From Maribacter arcticus (GTDB lineage: Bacteria; Bacteroidota; Bacteroidia; Flavobacteriales; Flavobacteriaceae), in NCBI RefSeq assembly GCF_900167935.1, contig NZ_FUYL01000005.1:62001-126000 (forward strand): a DNA stretch of 64,000 nt. The letters run 5' to 3'. The position numbers and the translations under genes were made by a program. Positions 1 through 8,754 of this stretch are shown piece by piece. The notes under the pieces are model-generated. The model had not been told where the DNA came from. It was given only the letters and a program-made list of their open reading frames with translations, and made no database searches. Numbering within the stretch: the first letter of the stretch is position 1; every line of letters starts with the position of its first letter.

Positions 1-945
1 CACCATTTCTGCTTTTCCTTCAGTTACTTTGGCAATACAACTGCTACAAACACCACCTTGACATGAATACGGAGCATCAATGTTTTCTTTTAATACAGCG
101 TCTAACACCAAGGACTTTTTATCCATTGTAAATTGAAATTCTTCGTCATCTAAAACAACAGTTATAGCGGTAGATCCTTCTGCTTGAATAGGAAGTTCTT
201 CTTTAATTTCGGTTGGGGTAAAAAGTTCAAAATGAATCTTGTTCTTGTCAATACCATTATCTAAAAGGGTGTCTTGAACGGTGTTGATCATCGCTTCTGG
301 GCCACATAGGTAGTAAGCATCAAAATCAACGTTTTTATGTTTGTTCTTTAAGGCATAATTAACGATTGAGGTATCAATACGGCCAAACAGAGCTTTGTCT
401 TCGCGGGTTTGGCTATTGGTAAAGTAAACAAAAAACCGATTGGAATATTCTAATTCTAATTTCACTAAATCAGTATAGAACATAGTTTCTTCATACGATT
501 TATTACCATAAACAAGCACAAATTTATTTTTGGTGTTATTATCCAAAACCTTTTTTACAATGCTCATTATCGGGGTAATACCACTGCCTGCCGCAAATGC
601 TGCTACATTCTGAACTTCGTTAGTAGGATTATAGGTAAAACGCCCTTCGGGTTCCATTACTTCAAGTACATCACCAACTTGTAATTTATTATTGGCGTAG
701 TTGGAAAATCCTCCTTTATCTACCATTTTAATACCAATAGTAATTCCATCTTTTTCTGGTGAGGAACTAATAGAATATGCTCTCCTTAATTCTTTACCCT
801 TTATTTCTTTTTTGATGGTGATATATTGACCGGCCGTAAAAGCAAAGGTCTGTGCCAAATCTTTTGGGATAGCGAAAGTTACCGCTACTGAAGTTGGCGT
901 TAATTTTTTAATATTCTTTACCGTTAGTGGGTGAAAATGCGACAT
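1..945 (-). CDS. Ferredoxin-NADP reductase-like / PaaE-family 2Fe-2S flavoprotein, partial
   Basis: The C-terminus runs off the left edge; 315 residues are visible. The order is an FAD-binding barrel (RAYS motif near residue 55), an NAD(P)-binding Rossmann half (GSGITP near 121) and a C-terminal plant-type ferredoxin domain with C295, C300 and C303 in CQGGVCSSC; the fourth cysteine lies outside the window. This layout is that of the PaaE/ring-hydroxylating-oxygenase reductase family, which passes electrons from NAD(P)H through flavin to a 2Fe-2S centre. The electron acceptor cannot be told from here; no oxygenase subunits are visible. The start is ATG at 945, preceded by an A/G-rich stretch and a TAATTTTG -7 box at 970-977. 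Confidence 0.85.
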   Translation of the reverse strand, partial: MSHFHPLTVKNIKKLTPTSVAVTFAIPKDLAQTFAFTAGQYITIKKEIKGKELRRAYSISSSPEKDGITIGIKMVDKGGFSNYANNKLQVGDVLEVMEPEGRFTYNPTNEVQNVAAFAAGSGITPIMSIVKKVLDNNTKNKFVLVYGNKSYEETMFYTDLVKLELEYSNRFFVYFTNSQTREDKALFGRIDTSIVNYALKNKHKNVDFDAYYLCGPEAMINTVQDTLLDNGIDKNKIHFELFTPTEIKEELPIQAEGSTAITVVLDDEEFQFTMDKKSLVLDAVLKENIDAPYSCQGGVCSSCIAKVTEGKAEMV

Positions 946-969
946 ATGATCTTTTCTTTAAATCGAGTA

Positions 970-977
970 CAAAATTA
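970..977 (-). promoter_or_regulatory. -7 promoter box for the reductase gene
   Basis: The minus strand reads TAATTTTG, an exact match to the Bacteroidota TAnnTTTG -7 element, 24 nt before the ATG at 945. No convincing -33 TTTG is seen at 19-22 nt spacing, so this is a motif-based call. Confidence 0.45.
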
Positions 978-1153
978 AGCATTGATTTTGCTAAATAATA
1001 TGACATTGATCAAAAAATATAAATCACTATGTTTTTGTTTGACTGTTCAGTTTAAAAAACCCTTAACTTTTTTTCTGAAAATTTACATAAGAAATTGTCC
1101 ATCATTTAATTTCTTAGAAATCAAGCTGTTTAAGAAAATTTAATACCTAAAAA

Positions 1154-1183
1154 TCTTATGCATAAGAAAATTATGTATATTTA
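1154..1183 (+). promoter_or_regulatory. Promoter and candidate operator of the PadR operon
   Basis: A perfect 14-bp palindrome, TCTTATGCATAAGA (1154-1167), lies directly upstream of a TATATTTA -7-like box (1176-1183), which itself is 56 nt before the PadR start. A dyad between the two promoter elements ahead of a regulator gene is the usual place for an autoregulatory operator. That PadR binds it is inference. Confidence 0.45.
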
Positions 1184-1239
1184 ACAAGAAGCTTCGTTGT
1201 TAGTTGTGGCGGAGTAGCGTACAAAACGAAGACAAGGTA

Positions 1240-1578
1240 ATGGCGAATTCAAAACTATATAAAGGAAGTTTAAATACCATCATACTTAAATTGTTAGATG
1301 AAGGTGGTAGAATGTATGGTTATGAGATTACACAAAAAGTAAAGGAAATAACAAAGGGTGAATTAAAGATTACGGAAGGAGCATTATATCCTGCATTACA
1401 TAAACTTGAGGCTGAAGGGTTATTAGTTGTTGAAGTTGCAAAGGTAGATAATAGACTTCGTAAATATTATAAACTAACAGAGCAGGGAGTGAAGGAAAAA
1501 ACAAATCGCTTGGTTGAATTAGAAGATTTTATTCGAAATATGGAGCAACTCGTGAATCCTAAATGGACTATTAACTAA
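1240..1578 (+). CDS. PadR family transcriptional regulator
   Basis: A 112-aa winged-helix repressor. The N-terminus (MANSKLYKGSLNTIILKLL) and the GYEITQKVKE and EGALYPALHKLE segments are typical of PadR helices 1-3 and the recognition helix. I chose ATG 1240 because PadR proteins begin a few residues before the KGSLxTIIL helix; a TTG start at 1204 would add 12 unlikely residues. It heads an operon with two HAAS-type membrane proteins and an ABC pair. In known systems a PadR gene next to HAAS and ABC genes is a repressor of that exporter; the ligand is unknown. Confidence 0.9.
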   Translation: MANSKLYKGSLNTIILKLLDEGGRMYGYEITQKVKEITKGELKITEGALYPALHKLEAEGLLVVEVAKVDNRLRKYYKLTEQGVKEKTNRLVELEDFIRNMEQLVNPKWTIN

Positions 1579-1588
1579 AAATTGTTGC

Positions 1589-2250
1589 ATGAAATTAGGA
1601 CAAAATCAATTAGATGTTATAGAGAATTATCTTAACTGGAAGGAATTAGTTCAGGTAGATTTGAAGAACGAAGTATTAGATCACATGGCTAATTCTATTG
1701 AAGATAGAATGGAGGAAGATGAGGTCTCTTTTTCAATGGCATTTAAAGACGTTGTCGTAATATGGGAGAAAGAACTTTCAAATTATTCAAGTCCGTTAAT
1801 AGGTTTATTATTTTCTGGCCCAAAAATGTTGATTTATAAGTGTGCAAAAGAGCTTAAACGAATATATTTACGAACAGGGGTAATCGCTTTGTTAATAACC
1901 ATTTTGTTTACTATACTATCTAGAAAATTTGATAATACCCTATTTTTAGAATTTTCTCGAAACTTATTCGGGTATGCTTATTTTTTGGCTATTGGCATTA
2001 TAGTCATACTTCATTTTGCAATAAGAAGAACAAAAACAAAAAGTTCATTTAGTTATCTTTTTAAAACACAAGCTGTTGGCTTTGGTTTTTTTTACATAAT
2101 CCACTTTTAACTGATATGTTTGGTGTGTTTAAAAGTGGCGAATATGATTTTGTTGGATTTCTCGCGTATTCTATTATGTTGGTTTTTTCTTTTTCTTTCT
2201 TCCCCCTTTATAAAGCGCATTTAAAAGTATTTAATACTATTAATGCATGA
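1589..2250 (+). pseudogene. HAAS-domain membrane protein, interrupted by a frameshift
   Basis: The open frame runs 1589-2110 (173 aa) and then stops. Its N-terminus (LDHMANSIEDRM near residue 30) is paralogous to the next gene (VDHLANGIEQQW), a HAAS-type helical domain that typically accompanies PadR regulators, and is followed by membrane segments. At a run of eight T (2086-2093) a -1 shift opens a frame that encodes another hydrophobic stretch (VGFLAYSIMLVFSFSFFPLY) and ends at TGA 2248-2250, overlapping the next ATG by four bases (ATGA). Retained hydrophobic coding and start-stop coupling show the gene originally ended at 2250, near 220 aa. It may be a pseudogene, a slippage-expressed gene or a sequencing indel. 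Confidence 0.6.
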
Positions 2251-2966
2251 AACTATCACAAGACCAAATACAAGAACTATACAAGTTTACTAGGGCTCAT
2301 TATGTTGAGCATTATGACCTGCAAACCGAGCTGGTGGATCACCTTGCGAACGGCATCGAACAGCAGTGGGCACACTCCCCAAAACTTAGTTTTGATGAAG
2401 CCAAACAAATGGAGTTTAAAAAATTTGGTGTTTTTGGGTTTATGGATGTAGTAGCCGAACGGCAAAAGGCAATGGGTAAAAAATACCGTAAGATTATCTG
2501 GCGATTTTTTAAAGAATGGTTTCAGTTGCCAAAAATTCTTATAATGTTTTTAGTCATAGTTATTATTTCGGTTTTGCTTTACAATAGTACAGATGAGGAA
2601 TGGAAACAAGGAATTGTCTTGGGATTGTCCTCGGTGTTGGCTTTAGGAGCTTTAGGATATTTTTTTATAACAAGAAAGAATCGAGAACTTGATATGATTA
2701 AAGGTGGAAAAAAGTGGATGTTAGGTGAAATGATTTTTCAATTTGGTGGTATTACACTGCTAAGTAATTTCTCTTTGCAACTTGGTTTGTCAACCATACA
2801 TGCTGAAGGTTTTATCTTAAATAATATATGGTTTGATGTTTCCTTTGCCATAGTTTGGACTTCTGTTGCTTTAGTAAGTTATGTAGCCATGTTCGTAATC
2901 CCCTCCAAAGGTGAAGAATTACTGGCAGAAACCTATCCAGAATATAAAATCACACAAAATCTGTAA
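2247..2966 (+). CDS. HAAS-domain integral membrane protein
   Basis: A 239-aa protein: a cytoplasmic N-terminal helical domain of about 85 residues with the HAAS-like VDHLANGIEQQW motif, then four hydrophobic segments (about residues 95-112, 122-140, 160-178 and 195-215). It is paralogous to the interrupted gene before it and overlaps that reading frame by ATGA, so translation was probably coupled. Proteins of this type are thought to sense or relay signals for PadR-controlled exporters; no enzymatic motif is visible. Confidence 0.7.
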   Translation: MKLSQDQIQELYKFTRAHYVEHYDLQTELVDHLANGIEQQWAHSPKLSFDEAKQMEFKKFGVFGFMDVVAERQKAMGKKYRKIIWRFFKEWFQLPKILIMFLVIVIISVLLYNSTDEEWKQGIVLGLSSVLALGALGYFFITRKNRELDMIKGGKKWMLGEMIFQFGGITLLSNFSLQLGLSTIHAEGFILNNIWFDVSFAIVWTSVALVSYVAMFVIPSKGEELLAETYPEYKITQNL

Positions 2967-3017
2967 CAAATACCAGTTTTCCTTACCAATACGCTGAACA
3001 CTAAAACCAACCACCCT

Positions 3018-4487
3018 ATGTTCAAACAATTTACTTCGTTACAATGGAAGTCTTTTTTTAGATCTTCCAACCTGGGCAAAAGTCTTGGTATAAAGATCCT
3101 GATGGGATTCTTTGGTGTCTACATGCTAGTATCCCTTGCAGGTTTAGGGGCGGGAATGTATTTTATCCTTAGGAAAATTTTTCCGGATCAAAGTCCCATG
3201 TGGAGTATTAGTCAATATTTCATTTACTGGGTTCTAATTGAATTATTTCTAAGGTATTTTATGCAAAAATTACCAGTGATGGATATTAAACCATTCTTGA
3301 CCACACCAGTAAAGAAAAGCACTATTGCCCATTATATATTGGGTAGATCAGCAGCATCAATTTATAATTTGTTGACCCTCTTTTTTATAATTCCTTTTGC
3401 TATTGTGCTTCTTTTTAATAGTTACCCTGGGTTAAATGTATTGCTTTGGGTTGTAGCGGTTATGGCAATTGTTCTTTGTATCAATTACTTGAATCTTTTA
3501 ATTAATAAGAACGAAAAAGCACTAATTGGTATAGCAAGTATTTTAATCATTGGTTATGGATTAGATTATTTTGGCATTTTCTCTATTAAGGAATTACTAG
3601 CTCCTGTTTTCCATGCACTTTATGCGTATCCGATAACAGTACTCATACCAATTGTTTTAGCTTTCGGTATATACTATATCAACTATAAATTTCTAAAGGA
3701 TAAAATTTATTTGGATGCGAAATTAAAATCTAAAAAAGTAGAAGCCAATACTTCTGATTTAGCCTGGACAAAGCGCTTTGGAGAAATGGGTTCGTTTTTG
3801 CAGCTCGATTTAAAAATGATTTGGAGAAACAAACGTACTAAATCACAGGTCTTTATTTCTTTACTTTTTGTCTTTTATGGATTAATATTTTACACCGTAG
3901 ATGTGTATAGCAGCATGGTGCCCATGAAGGCCTTTGTAGGTATTTTTATGACAGGTATTTTCTTAAGTAATTTTGGTCAATTTATACCAGCATGGGATAG
4001 TAGTTATTATAGTATGATGATGTCTCAGAACATACCTATGCGTAAGTATTTAGAGTCAAAAGTAATCTTAATTTCCGTTAGTGTAGTCTTTATGTTCCTG
4101 TTGACTATACCCTATGTATACTTCGGTTGGGAAGCTTTAGCTATAAATTTTGGCTGTGCGCTGTATAATTTAGGAGTAAATATACCGGTCATTTTATATT
4201 TCGGTTCCTTCAATAAAAAACGAATAGAATTAGATCAAAGTCCGTTTGGTAATATGCAAGGTACTAGCGCTACACAATTTCTAATTATGCTTCCGGTTCT
4301 TGTGGTTCCAATAATCTTATTCTCCATATTTTATTACGTATTTAATATACAAGTAGCAGTAATTGTACTTTCCGTTTTAGGAGTTATCGGTTTTGCCATG
4401 AAGAATTACTTGTTGAACTTAATTACAGAACAATACAAAAGAAAAAAATACGGAATGATTGCTGGCTTTAAGGAAAAGGCAAGTTAA
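3018..4487 (+). CDS. DUF5687 family membrane protein (ABC-2-like permease)
   Basis: A 489-aa protein beginning MFKQFTSLQWKSFFRSSNLG, with about a dozen hydrophobic segments and a charged cytoplasmic loop near residues 232-270. It resembles the Bacteroidota DUF5687 family, whose members pair with an ABC ATPase. The ATPase gene follows 53 bp downstream, so this is most likely the membrane half of an ABC-2-type transporter controlled by the upstream PadR protein. The substrate is unknown. Confidence 0.8.
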   Translation: MFKQFTSLQWKSFFRSSNLGKSLGIKILMGFFGVYMLVSLAGLGAGMYFILRKIFPDQSPMWSISQYFIYWVLIELFLRYFMQKLPVMDIKPFLTTPVKKSTIAHYILGRSAASIYNLLTLFFIIPFAIVLLFNSYPGLNVLLWVVAVMAIVLCINYLNLLINKNEKALIGIASILIIGYGLDYFGIFSIKELLAPVFHALYAYPITVLIPIVLAFGIYYINYKFLKDKIYLDAKLKSKKVEANTSDLAWTKRFGEMGSFLQLDLKMIWRNKRTKSQVFISLLFVFYGLIFYTVDVYSSMVPMKAFVGIFMTGIFLSNFGQFIPAWDSSYYSMMMSQNIPMRKYLESKVILISVSVVFMFLLTIPYVYFGWEALAINFGCALYNLGVNIPVILYFGSFNKKRIELDQSPFGNMQGTSATQFLIMLPVLVVPIILFSIFYYVFNIQVAVIVLSVLGVIGFAMKNYLLNLITEQYKRKKYGMIAGFKEKAS

Positions 4488-4492
4488 AAGGG

Positions 4493-4516
4493 TAGTACAG
4501 TACTAGTTCTTTTTAT
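4493..4516 (+). repeat. AGTAC palindrome between permease and ATPase genes
   Basis: TAGTAC-A-GTACTA (4493-4505) is a perfect inverted repeat followed by GTTCTTTTT. It may act as a weak attenuator. The AGTAC core recurs between atpA and atpG (13421-13495). Confidence 0.4.
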
Positions 4517-4540
4517 AATTACAAATTCGAATATTCAGAT

Positions 4541-5236
4541 ATGATTACAATAGAAAATTTATCAAAAAAATACGGTTCACAAATAGTTTTAAATATTGGA
4601 GAATTATCAATCCCTACGGGGCAAAGTTTCGGTTTAGTAGGTAATAATGGTGCGGGTAAAACTACCCTTTTTAGTCTTCTACTCGATTTAATTCAGCCTA
4701 CAACGGGTCATATCATTAATAATGATGTTCAAGTGAACACTAGTGAAGAGTGGAAACCTTTTACGTCATCGTTTATTGATGAAACTTTTTTAATAGGGTA
4801 TTTAACCCCCGAAGAGTATTTCTACTTCATTGGCGACTTACGTGGGCAAAACAAAGCAGATGTTGATGCATTACTGTCTGAATATCAAGATTTTTTTCAT
4901 GGCGAGATTTTAGGGCAGAAGAAGTACCTAAGAGACTTATCTAAAGGAAATCAAAAGAAAGCGGGTATTGTTGCATCGTTTATAGGAAACCCGAAAGTGG
5001 TTATTTTAGATGAACCTTTCGCCAATTTAGATCCAACTACGCAAATACGTTTAAAACAGATAATAAAGGAGTTGGCAGAAAAGAAAGATGTTACTGTATT
5101 GGTTTCTAGCCACGACCTAATTCATGTTACCGAAGTATGTGAACGTATTGTAGTTTTAAATAAGGGAGAAGTGGTAAAAGATATTCAAACATCGACCGAA
5201 ACATTAAAAGAATTAGAGGTCTTCTTTGCAGGATAG
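4541..5236 (+). CDS. ABC transporter ATP-binding protein
   Basis: A 231-aa nucleotide-binding domain with Walker A GNNGAGKTT (residues 34-42), signature LSKGNQKKAG (about 132-141), Walker B VVILDEPFANLDP (about 151-163) and the switch histidine in SSHDL. The glutamine of the signature (LSxGNQ) is typical of ABC-2 exporter ATPases. It closes the PadR operon and presumably energises the DUF5687 membrane protein. Not a duplicated or fused ATPase. Confidence 0.92.
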   Translation: MITIENLSKKYGSQIVLNIGELSIPTGQSFGLVGNNGAGKTTLFSLLLDLIQPTTGHIINNDVQVNTSEEWKPFTSSFIDETFLIGYLTPEEYFYFIGDLRGQNKADVDALLSEYQDFFHGEILGQKKYLRDLSKGNQKKAGIVASFIGNPKVVILDEPFANLDPTTQIRLKQIIKELAEKKDVTVLVSSHDLIHVTEVCERIVVLNKGEVVKDIQTSTETLKELEVFFAG

Positions 5237-5299
5237 CGGCATTGAATGGTAAAATGTCAATGTAGTACATCGACAAATCACTTTTTTGTTCAAAAAATC

Positions 5300-5327
5300 A
5301 AAAAACCGACCATATGGTCGGTTTTTT
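5300..5327. terminator. Perfect palindromic intrinsic terminator
   Basis: A 28-nt perfect palindrome: six A, CCGACC, ATAT, GGTCGG, six T. It ends the PadR/ABC operon 63 nt after its last stop codon. The rest of the 322-nt gap to sprE holds no gene; a degenerate partial copy (AACTACCTAGTCGGTTTTT, 5421-5439) lies 110 nt further on. Confidence 0.8.
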
Positions 5328-5558
5328 AGTAATGTAAAGTCTTTAAAAGACGATGAACTTTTAATCGTATCGATTATCGGATAAAATTTGAATAAATCAC
5401 GTTGGTTTTGAATTGAAACAAACTACCTAGTCGGTTTTTGTGTAATGTGAAAGCCAGCTCAAGTGTATAATACTTGAAAATAAAAATACGTTTTACCGAT
5501 GAACCGTATAATAATATGGCTGTTTTTAAGTTAAACATACATACGTAGATCATCTATT

Positions 5559-8114
5559 TTGAACCTTAGAAAAAAACTTATTTTATCCGGTGTTTTGGCA
5601 ACCATGCTCTTTAATGCATGTTCAACCAAAAAAGATGCCTTAATAAATCGCAAATGGCACGCATTAAATACCAAATACAACACCTTGTATAATGGTAATA
5701 TCGCATTTGAAGAAGGCCGTAACACTTTAAATGATACCTATCAAGATGACTACTTTGAAGTTTTGCCAGTAGAACGTTTAGCCGTAAGTGGTGAAATAAA
5801 ACTTGATTCAGAAGACAACAATCCTAATTTTCTTATTGCTGAAGAGAAAGCGACAAAAGCAATTCAGAGGCATAGTATGGATATTAAGGATGAAGAGCGA
5901 AACCCTGAAATAGACGAAGCTTTTTTATTGTTGGGTAAAGCACGTTATTTTGACGAGCGCTATATTCCTGCATTAGAATCTTTTAATTACATACTAAATA
6001 AGTACTCTGAAAGCGATAAACTTAACGAAGCCAATATTTGGCGAGAAAAAGTGAACATTCGTTTAGAAAATGAAGATTTAGCGATTAAGAATCTTAAGCG
6101 CTTAATGAAGTTTGAGCAATTGAAAGATCAAGAGTATGCCGATGCAAGAGCGATGATGGCGCAAGCATTTATAAATCTTAATGCACCCGATACAGCAGTG
6201 CAAAATCTTAAAATTGCATCGCATTACACCAAAAAGAATCCCGAAAAGGGAAGGTATTATTATATCATAGGGCAACTTTATAACCAATTAGGCTATAAAG
6301 ACAGCGCTAATTACGCTTTTGATAAAGTCATTGATTTAAACAGGAAATCGCCAAGAGTCTATATGATCAATGCCGAGATTCAAAAATTAAGAAACACCAA
6401 AATATCAAACGAGAATAAGGAAGAGGTTTTAGAGTATTTGACTGAAATGGAATTGAATAGGGAGAACAGACCTTTTTTAGATAATATTTTCAGACAGCTG
6501 GCAGAGTTTCATTTAGAACAAGAATCTGATAGTTTGGCGTTGCTATATTTTAATAAATCGCTTAGGGCTACACAGAATAAACCAAAACTGAATGCTCTCA
6601 ACTATGAAAATTTGGCTGAGTATAATTTTGATGAAAGTATTTATAAGGCTGCAGGAGGCTATTATGATAGCGTGCTTACGAATCTTGATGATAACTCGAA
6701 GAAATACAGGTCTATTAAAAGGAAGCTCGATAACCTAGAAGATGTAATAAAATACGAAGATATAGTTCAGTATGCCGATAGTGTCATAACACTGTATAAT
6801 ATGCCTAAGGAAAAGCAATTGGCTTATTTTGGAAAGCATATTGAAAACTTACAAAAAGAGAAAGAAGCAGCCGAGAAGAAAGAGAAAGATAGAATTACTG
6901 ATGGTTTCGTCGCCTTTAATAAAAGCAAGGGCGGAAAGGAAAATAAAGGAAAGTTCTATTTTTATAACATTACTAGTTTAGGCTACGGACAAAACGATTT
7001 TAAGAACAAGTGGGGAAATCGAGAGCTGACAGATGATTGGCGTTGGTCAGACAAATCTAGAGTAAATGTTAAAGATGACATTGCTCAAAACACCACTAGT
7101 ATTACCGATAGTTTAAGTACGATAAGTGACGATGAGAAATTTTCTCTTGAATATTATATGGATCGTTTACCAACTGATGTAGCGGTAATCGATAGCCTAA
7201 AAACAGAACGTAATTTTGCTAATTATCAATTAGGATTGATTTATAAAGAGAAGTTCAACGAAAATTTATTGGCAGCTGGTAAACTAGAAGATGTTTTAGC
7301 ATCCAATGCCGAAGAAAGATTAATTCTACCTTCTAAATACAATCTGTATAAGATTTATGAAGAGGTCGACAGTCCGTTAATGAATGCGATGAAGAATGAT
7401 ATCATAACAAATCATTCAGATTCTAGATATGCTGAAATTTTATTGAATCCGCAAGCGGTGTTGGCCGATAATTCTGATAGTCCAGAAAAGCGATATGAAA
7501 ATTTATTCAAAAAATTTAAGGAGCAGGAATTTTTACAAGTGATTACTGGTGCTGAGGAGAACATCAACAGATTTACTGGAGATCCAATAGTGCCTAAGTT
7601 TGAAATGTTGAAAGCGAATGCCATTGGAAGGCTGCAAGGTTTCGAGCTGTTTAAAGAAGCTCTTAATTATGTCGCGTTAACGTACCCGAATAATCCCGAA
7701 GGTAAAAAGGCAGAACAAATGGTAGCGGAGCAGTTGCCAAAATTAGAACCTAAAGAATTTTCACCAGAGACGGATTCGAAGGGAACGTCTAACTGGAAAG
7801 TAGTTTTTCCGTTTAAGAGAAGTAATAACCAAAAGGCTTTAAAATTGATGGAATTGTTAGTGAAGTCCATCGAAGATCTTCGTTACAAAAATATTGTATC
7901 AAAAGATATTTACAATCTTGAAGATCAATTTGTGGTAGTACATGGCTTTAAATCTAAAGATTTTGCACTTGGCTATGCCGAGCTTCTAAAAAACAATAAG
8001 GATTACCGAGTTGCTGATGAGAATTTTGTAGTTTTATCCGAGAACTATAAGATTATACAGGTACATAAGAATATAATCGATTATAGAAATACGCTTTTAA
8101 CCCCAAAACCGTGA
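5559..8114 (+). CDS. sprE: Gliding motility / type IX secretion lipoprotein SprE (PorW)
   Basis: An 851-aa TPR-rich lipoprotein. The N-terminus, with lipobox MLFNAC (Cys21), requires the TTG start at 5559, because the first in-frame ATG lies inside the signal peptide. Helical TPR repeats fill about residues 105-390 (for example EAFLLLGKARYFDERYIPALESF), then comes a Lys/Glu-rich stretch near 420-450 and a second repeat region to the C-terminus. Length, opening residues (STKKDALINRKWHALNTKYN) and the downstream bactofilin/ATP synthase context match SprE of Flavobacterium johnsoniae, called PorW in Porphyromonas, which is needed for type IX secretion and gliding. It is anchored to a membrane on the periplasmic side. 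The bactofilin gene starts 3 nt after its stop. Confidence 0.88.
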   Translation: MNLRKKLILSGVLATMLFNACSTKKDALINRKWHALNTKYNTLYNGNIAFEEGRNTLNDTYQDDYFEVLPVERLAVSGEIKLDSEDNNPNFLIAEEKATKAIQRHSMDIKDEERNPEIDEAFLLLGKARYFDERYIPALESFNYILNKYSESDKLNEANIWREKVNIRLENEDLAIKNLKRLMKFEQLKDQEYADARAMMAQAFINLNAPDTAVQNLKIASHYTKKNPEKGRYYYIIGQLYNQLGYKDSANYAFDKVIDLNRKSPRVYMINAEIQKLRNTKISNENKEEVLEYLTEMELNRENRPFLDNIFRQLAEFHLEQESDSLALLYFNKSLRATQNKPKLNALNYENLAEYNFDESIYKAAGGYYDSVLTNLDDNSKKYRSIKRKLDNLEDVIKYEDIVQYADSVITLYNMPKEKQLAYFGKHIENLQKEKEAAEKKEKDRITDGFVAFNKSKGGKENKGKFYFYNITSLGYGQNDFKNKWGNRELTDDWRWSDKSRVNVKDDIAQNTTSITDSLSTISDDEKFSLEYYMDRLPTDVAVIDSLKTERNFANYQLGLIYKEKFNENLLAAGKLEDVLASNAEERLILPSKYNLYKIYEEVDSPLMNAMKNDIITNHSDSRYAEILLNPQAVLADNSDSPEKRYENLFKKFKEQEFLQVITGAEENINRFTGDPIVPKFEMLKANAIGRLQGFELFKEALNYVALTYPNNPEGKKAEQMVAEQLPKLEPKEFSPETDSKGTSNWKVVFPFKRSNNQKALKLMELLVKSIEDLRYKNIVSKDIYNLEDQFVVVHGFKSKDFALGYAELLKNNKDYRVADENFVVLSENYKIIQVHKNIIDYRNTLLTPKP

Positions 8115-8117
8115 ACA

Positions 8118-8543
8118 ATGTTTTCAGACAGACAAAAACCTAAGGCTATGAATGAAATAGGAGGGCAACCCAACAGAATTGAAAAGAATACTAAGATAAA
8201 AGGAGATATCATTTCCGAAGCAGATTTTCGTATCGACGGTAAGCTAGATGGTAATGTAAAAACATCTGGTAAAGTTGTTATAGGTAAAGACGGCTACATA
8301 CATGGTAAAGTAGAATGTGTGAATGCTGATATTGAAGGTAGCTTTAATGGTGAGCTTTTAGTAACTGACTTATTATCTTTAAAAGCATCTGCAGTTATAG
8401 AGGGTACAGTAACAGTTAGTAAATTGGCTGTTGAACCAGGCGCAACCTTCAACGCTGCATGTACAATGGGCGGGAAGAAAGGCTCGGGTAACAACGCAGG
8501 CTTTAAATCAGCAAACAGCAATGATACCGCAAAAGCCTCGTGA
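8118..8543 (+). CDS. Bactofilin (polymer-forming cytoskeletal protein)
   Basis: A 141-aa protein with a central beta-helical DUF583 domain (residues about 16-110: IEKNTKIKGDIISEADFRIDG, KLDGNVKTSGKVVIG, HGKVECVNADIEGSF) and short disordered ends. Bactofilins polymerise without nucleotides into filaments at the membrane and often scaffold envelope enzymes. It sits 3 nt after sprE and overlaps the AtpZ gene by 23 bp, so it is translated within the same operon. Confidence 0.92.
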   Translation: MFSDRQKPKAMNEIGGQPNRIEKNTKIKGDIISEADFRIDGKLDGNVKTSGKVVIGKDGYIHGKVECVNADIEGSFNGELLVTDLLSLKASAVIEGTVTVSKLAVEPGATFNAACTMGGKKGSGNNAGFKSANSNDTAKAS

Positions 8544-8748
8544 AAATAAGTCCGAACTTTTAAGAACAGCTGCAAGCTTATCTGGTATTGCTATTCAAAT
8601 GGGTGCTACAATGTTTTTGGGCAATCTTTTAGGAGAATGGCTAGATGTAAAATTCGAAAAAACATATTTAGAAGACACGGTTACATTACTTGCCGTATTT
8701 TTGTCCATATACTTGGTCATTAAAAAAGTAATGACCTTAAATAAATAG
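8521..8748 (+). CDS. AtpZ/AtpI family protein
   Basis: A 75-aa protein with two transmembrane helices (about residues 18-38 and 50-70). The sequence LSGIAIQMGATMFLGNLLGEWLD is typical of AtpZ/AtpI proteins that precede F1Fo operons and help assemble the c-ring or carry divalent cations. I chose ATG 8521; longer in-frame readings lie inside the bactofilin gene. It overlaps bactofilin by 23 bp and is followed 6 nt later by another small membrane protein. Confidence 0.85.
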   Translation: MIPQKPRENKSELLRTAASLSGIAIQMGATMFLGNLLGEWLDVKFEKTYLEDTVTLLAVFLSIYLVIKKVMTLNK

Positions 8749-8754
8749 GGTCAA

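Noticed and set aside
5300-5327. CCGACCA-N2-TGGTCGG as a TetR-family operator
   Set aside because: The palindrome is flanked by A6/T6 and lies after an operon end, as does its twin between convergent genes; a terminator explains both. No TetR gene is in the window.
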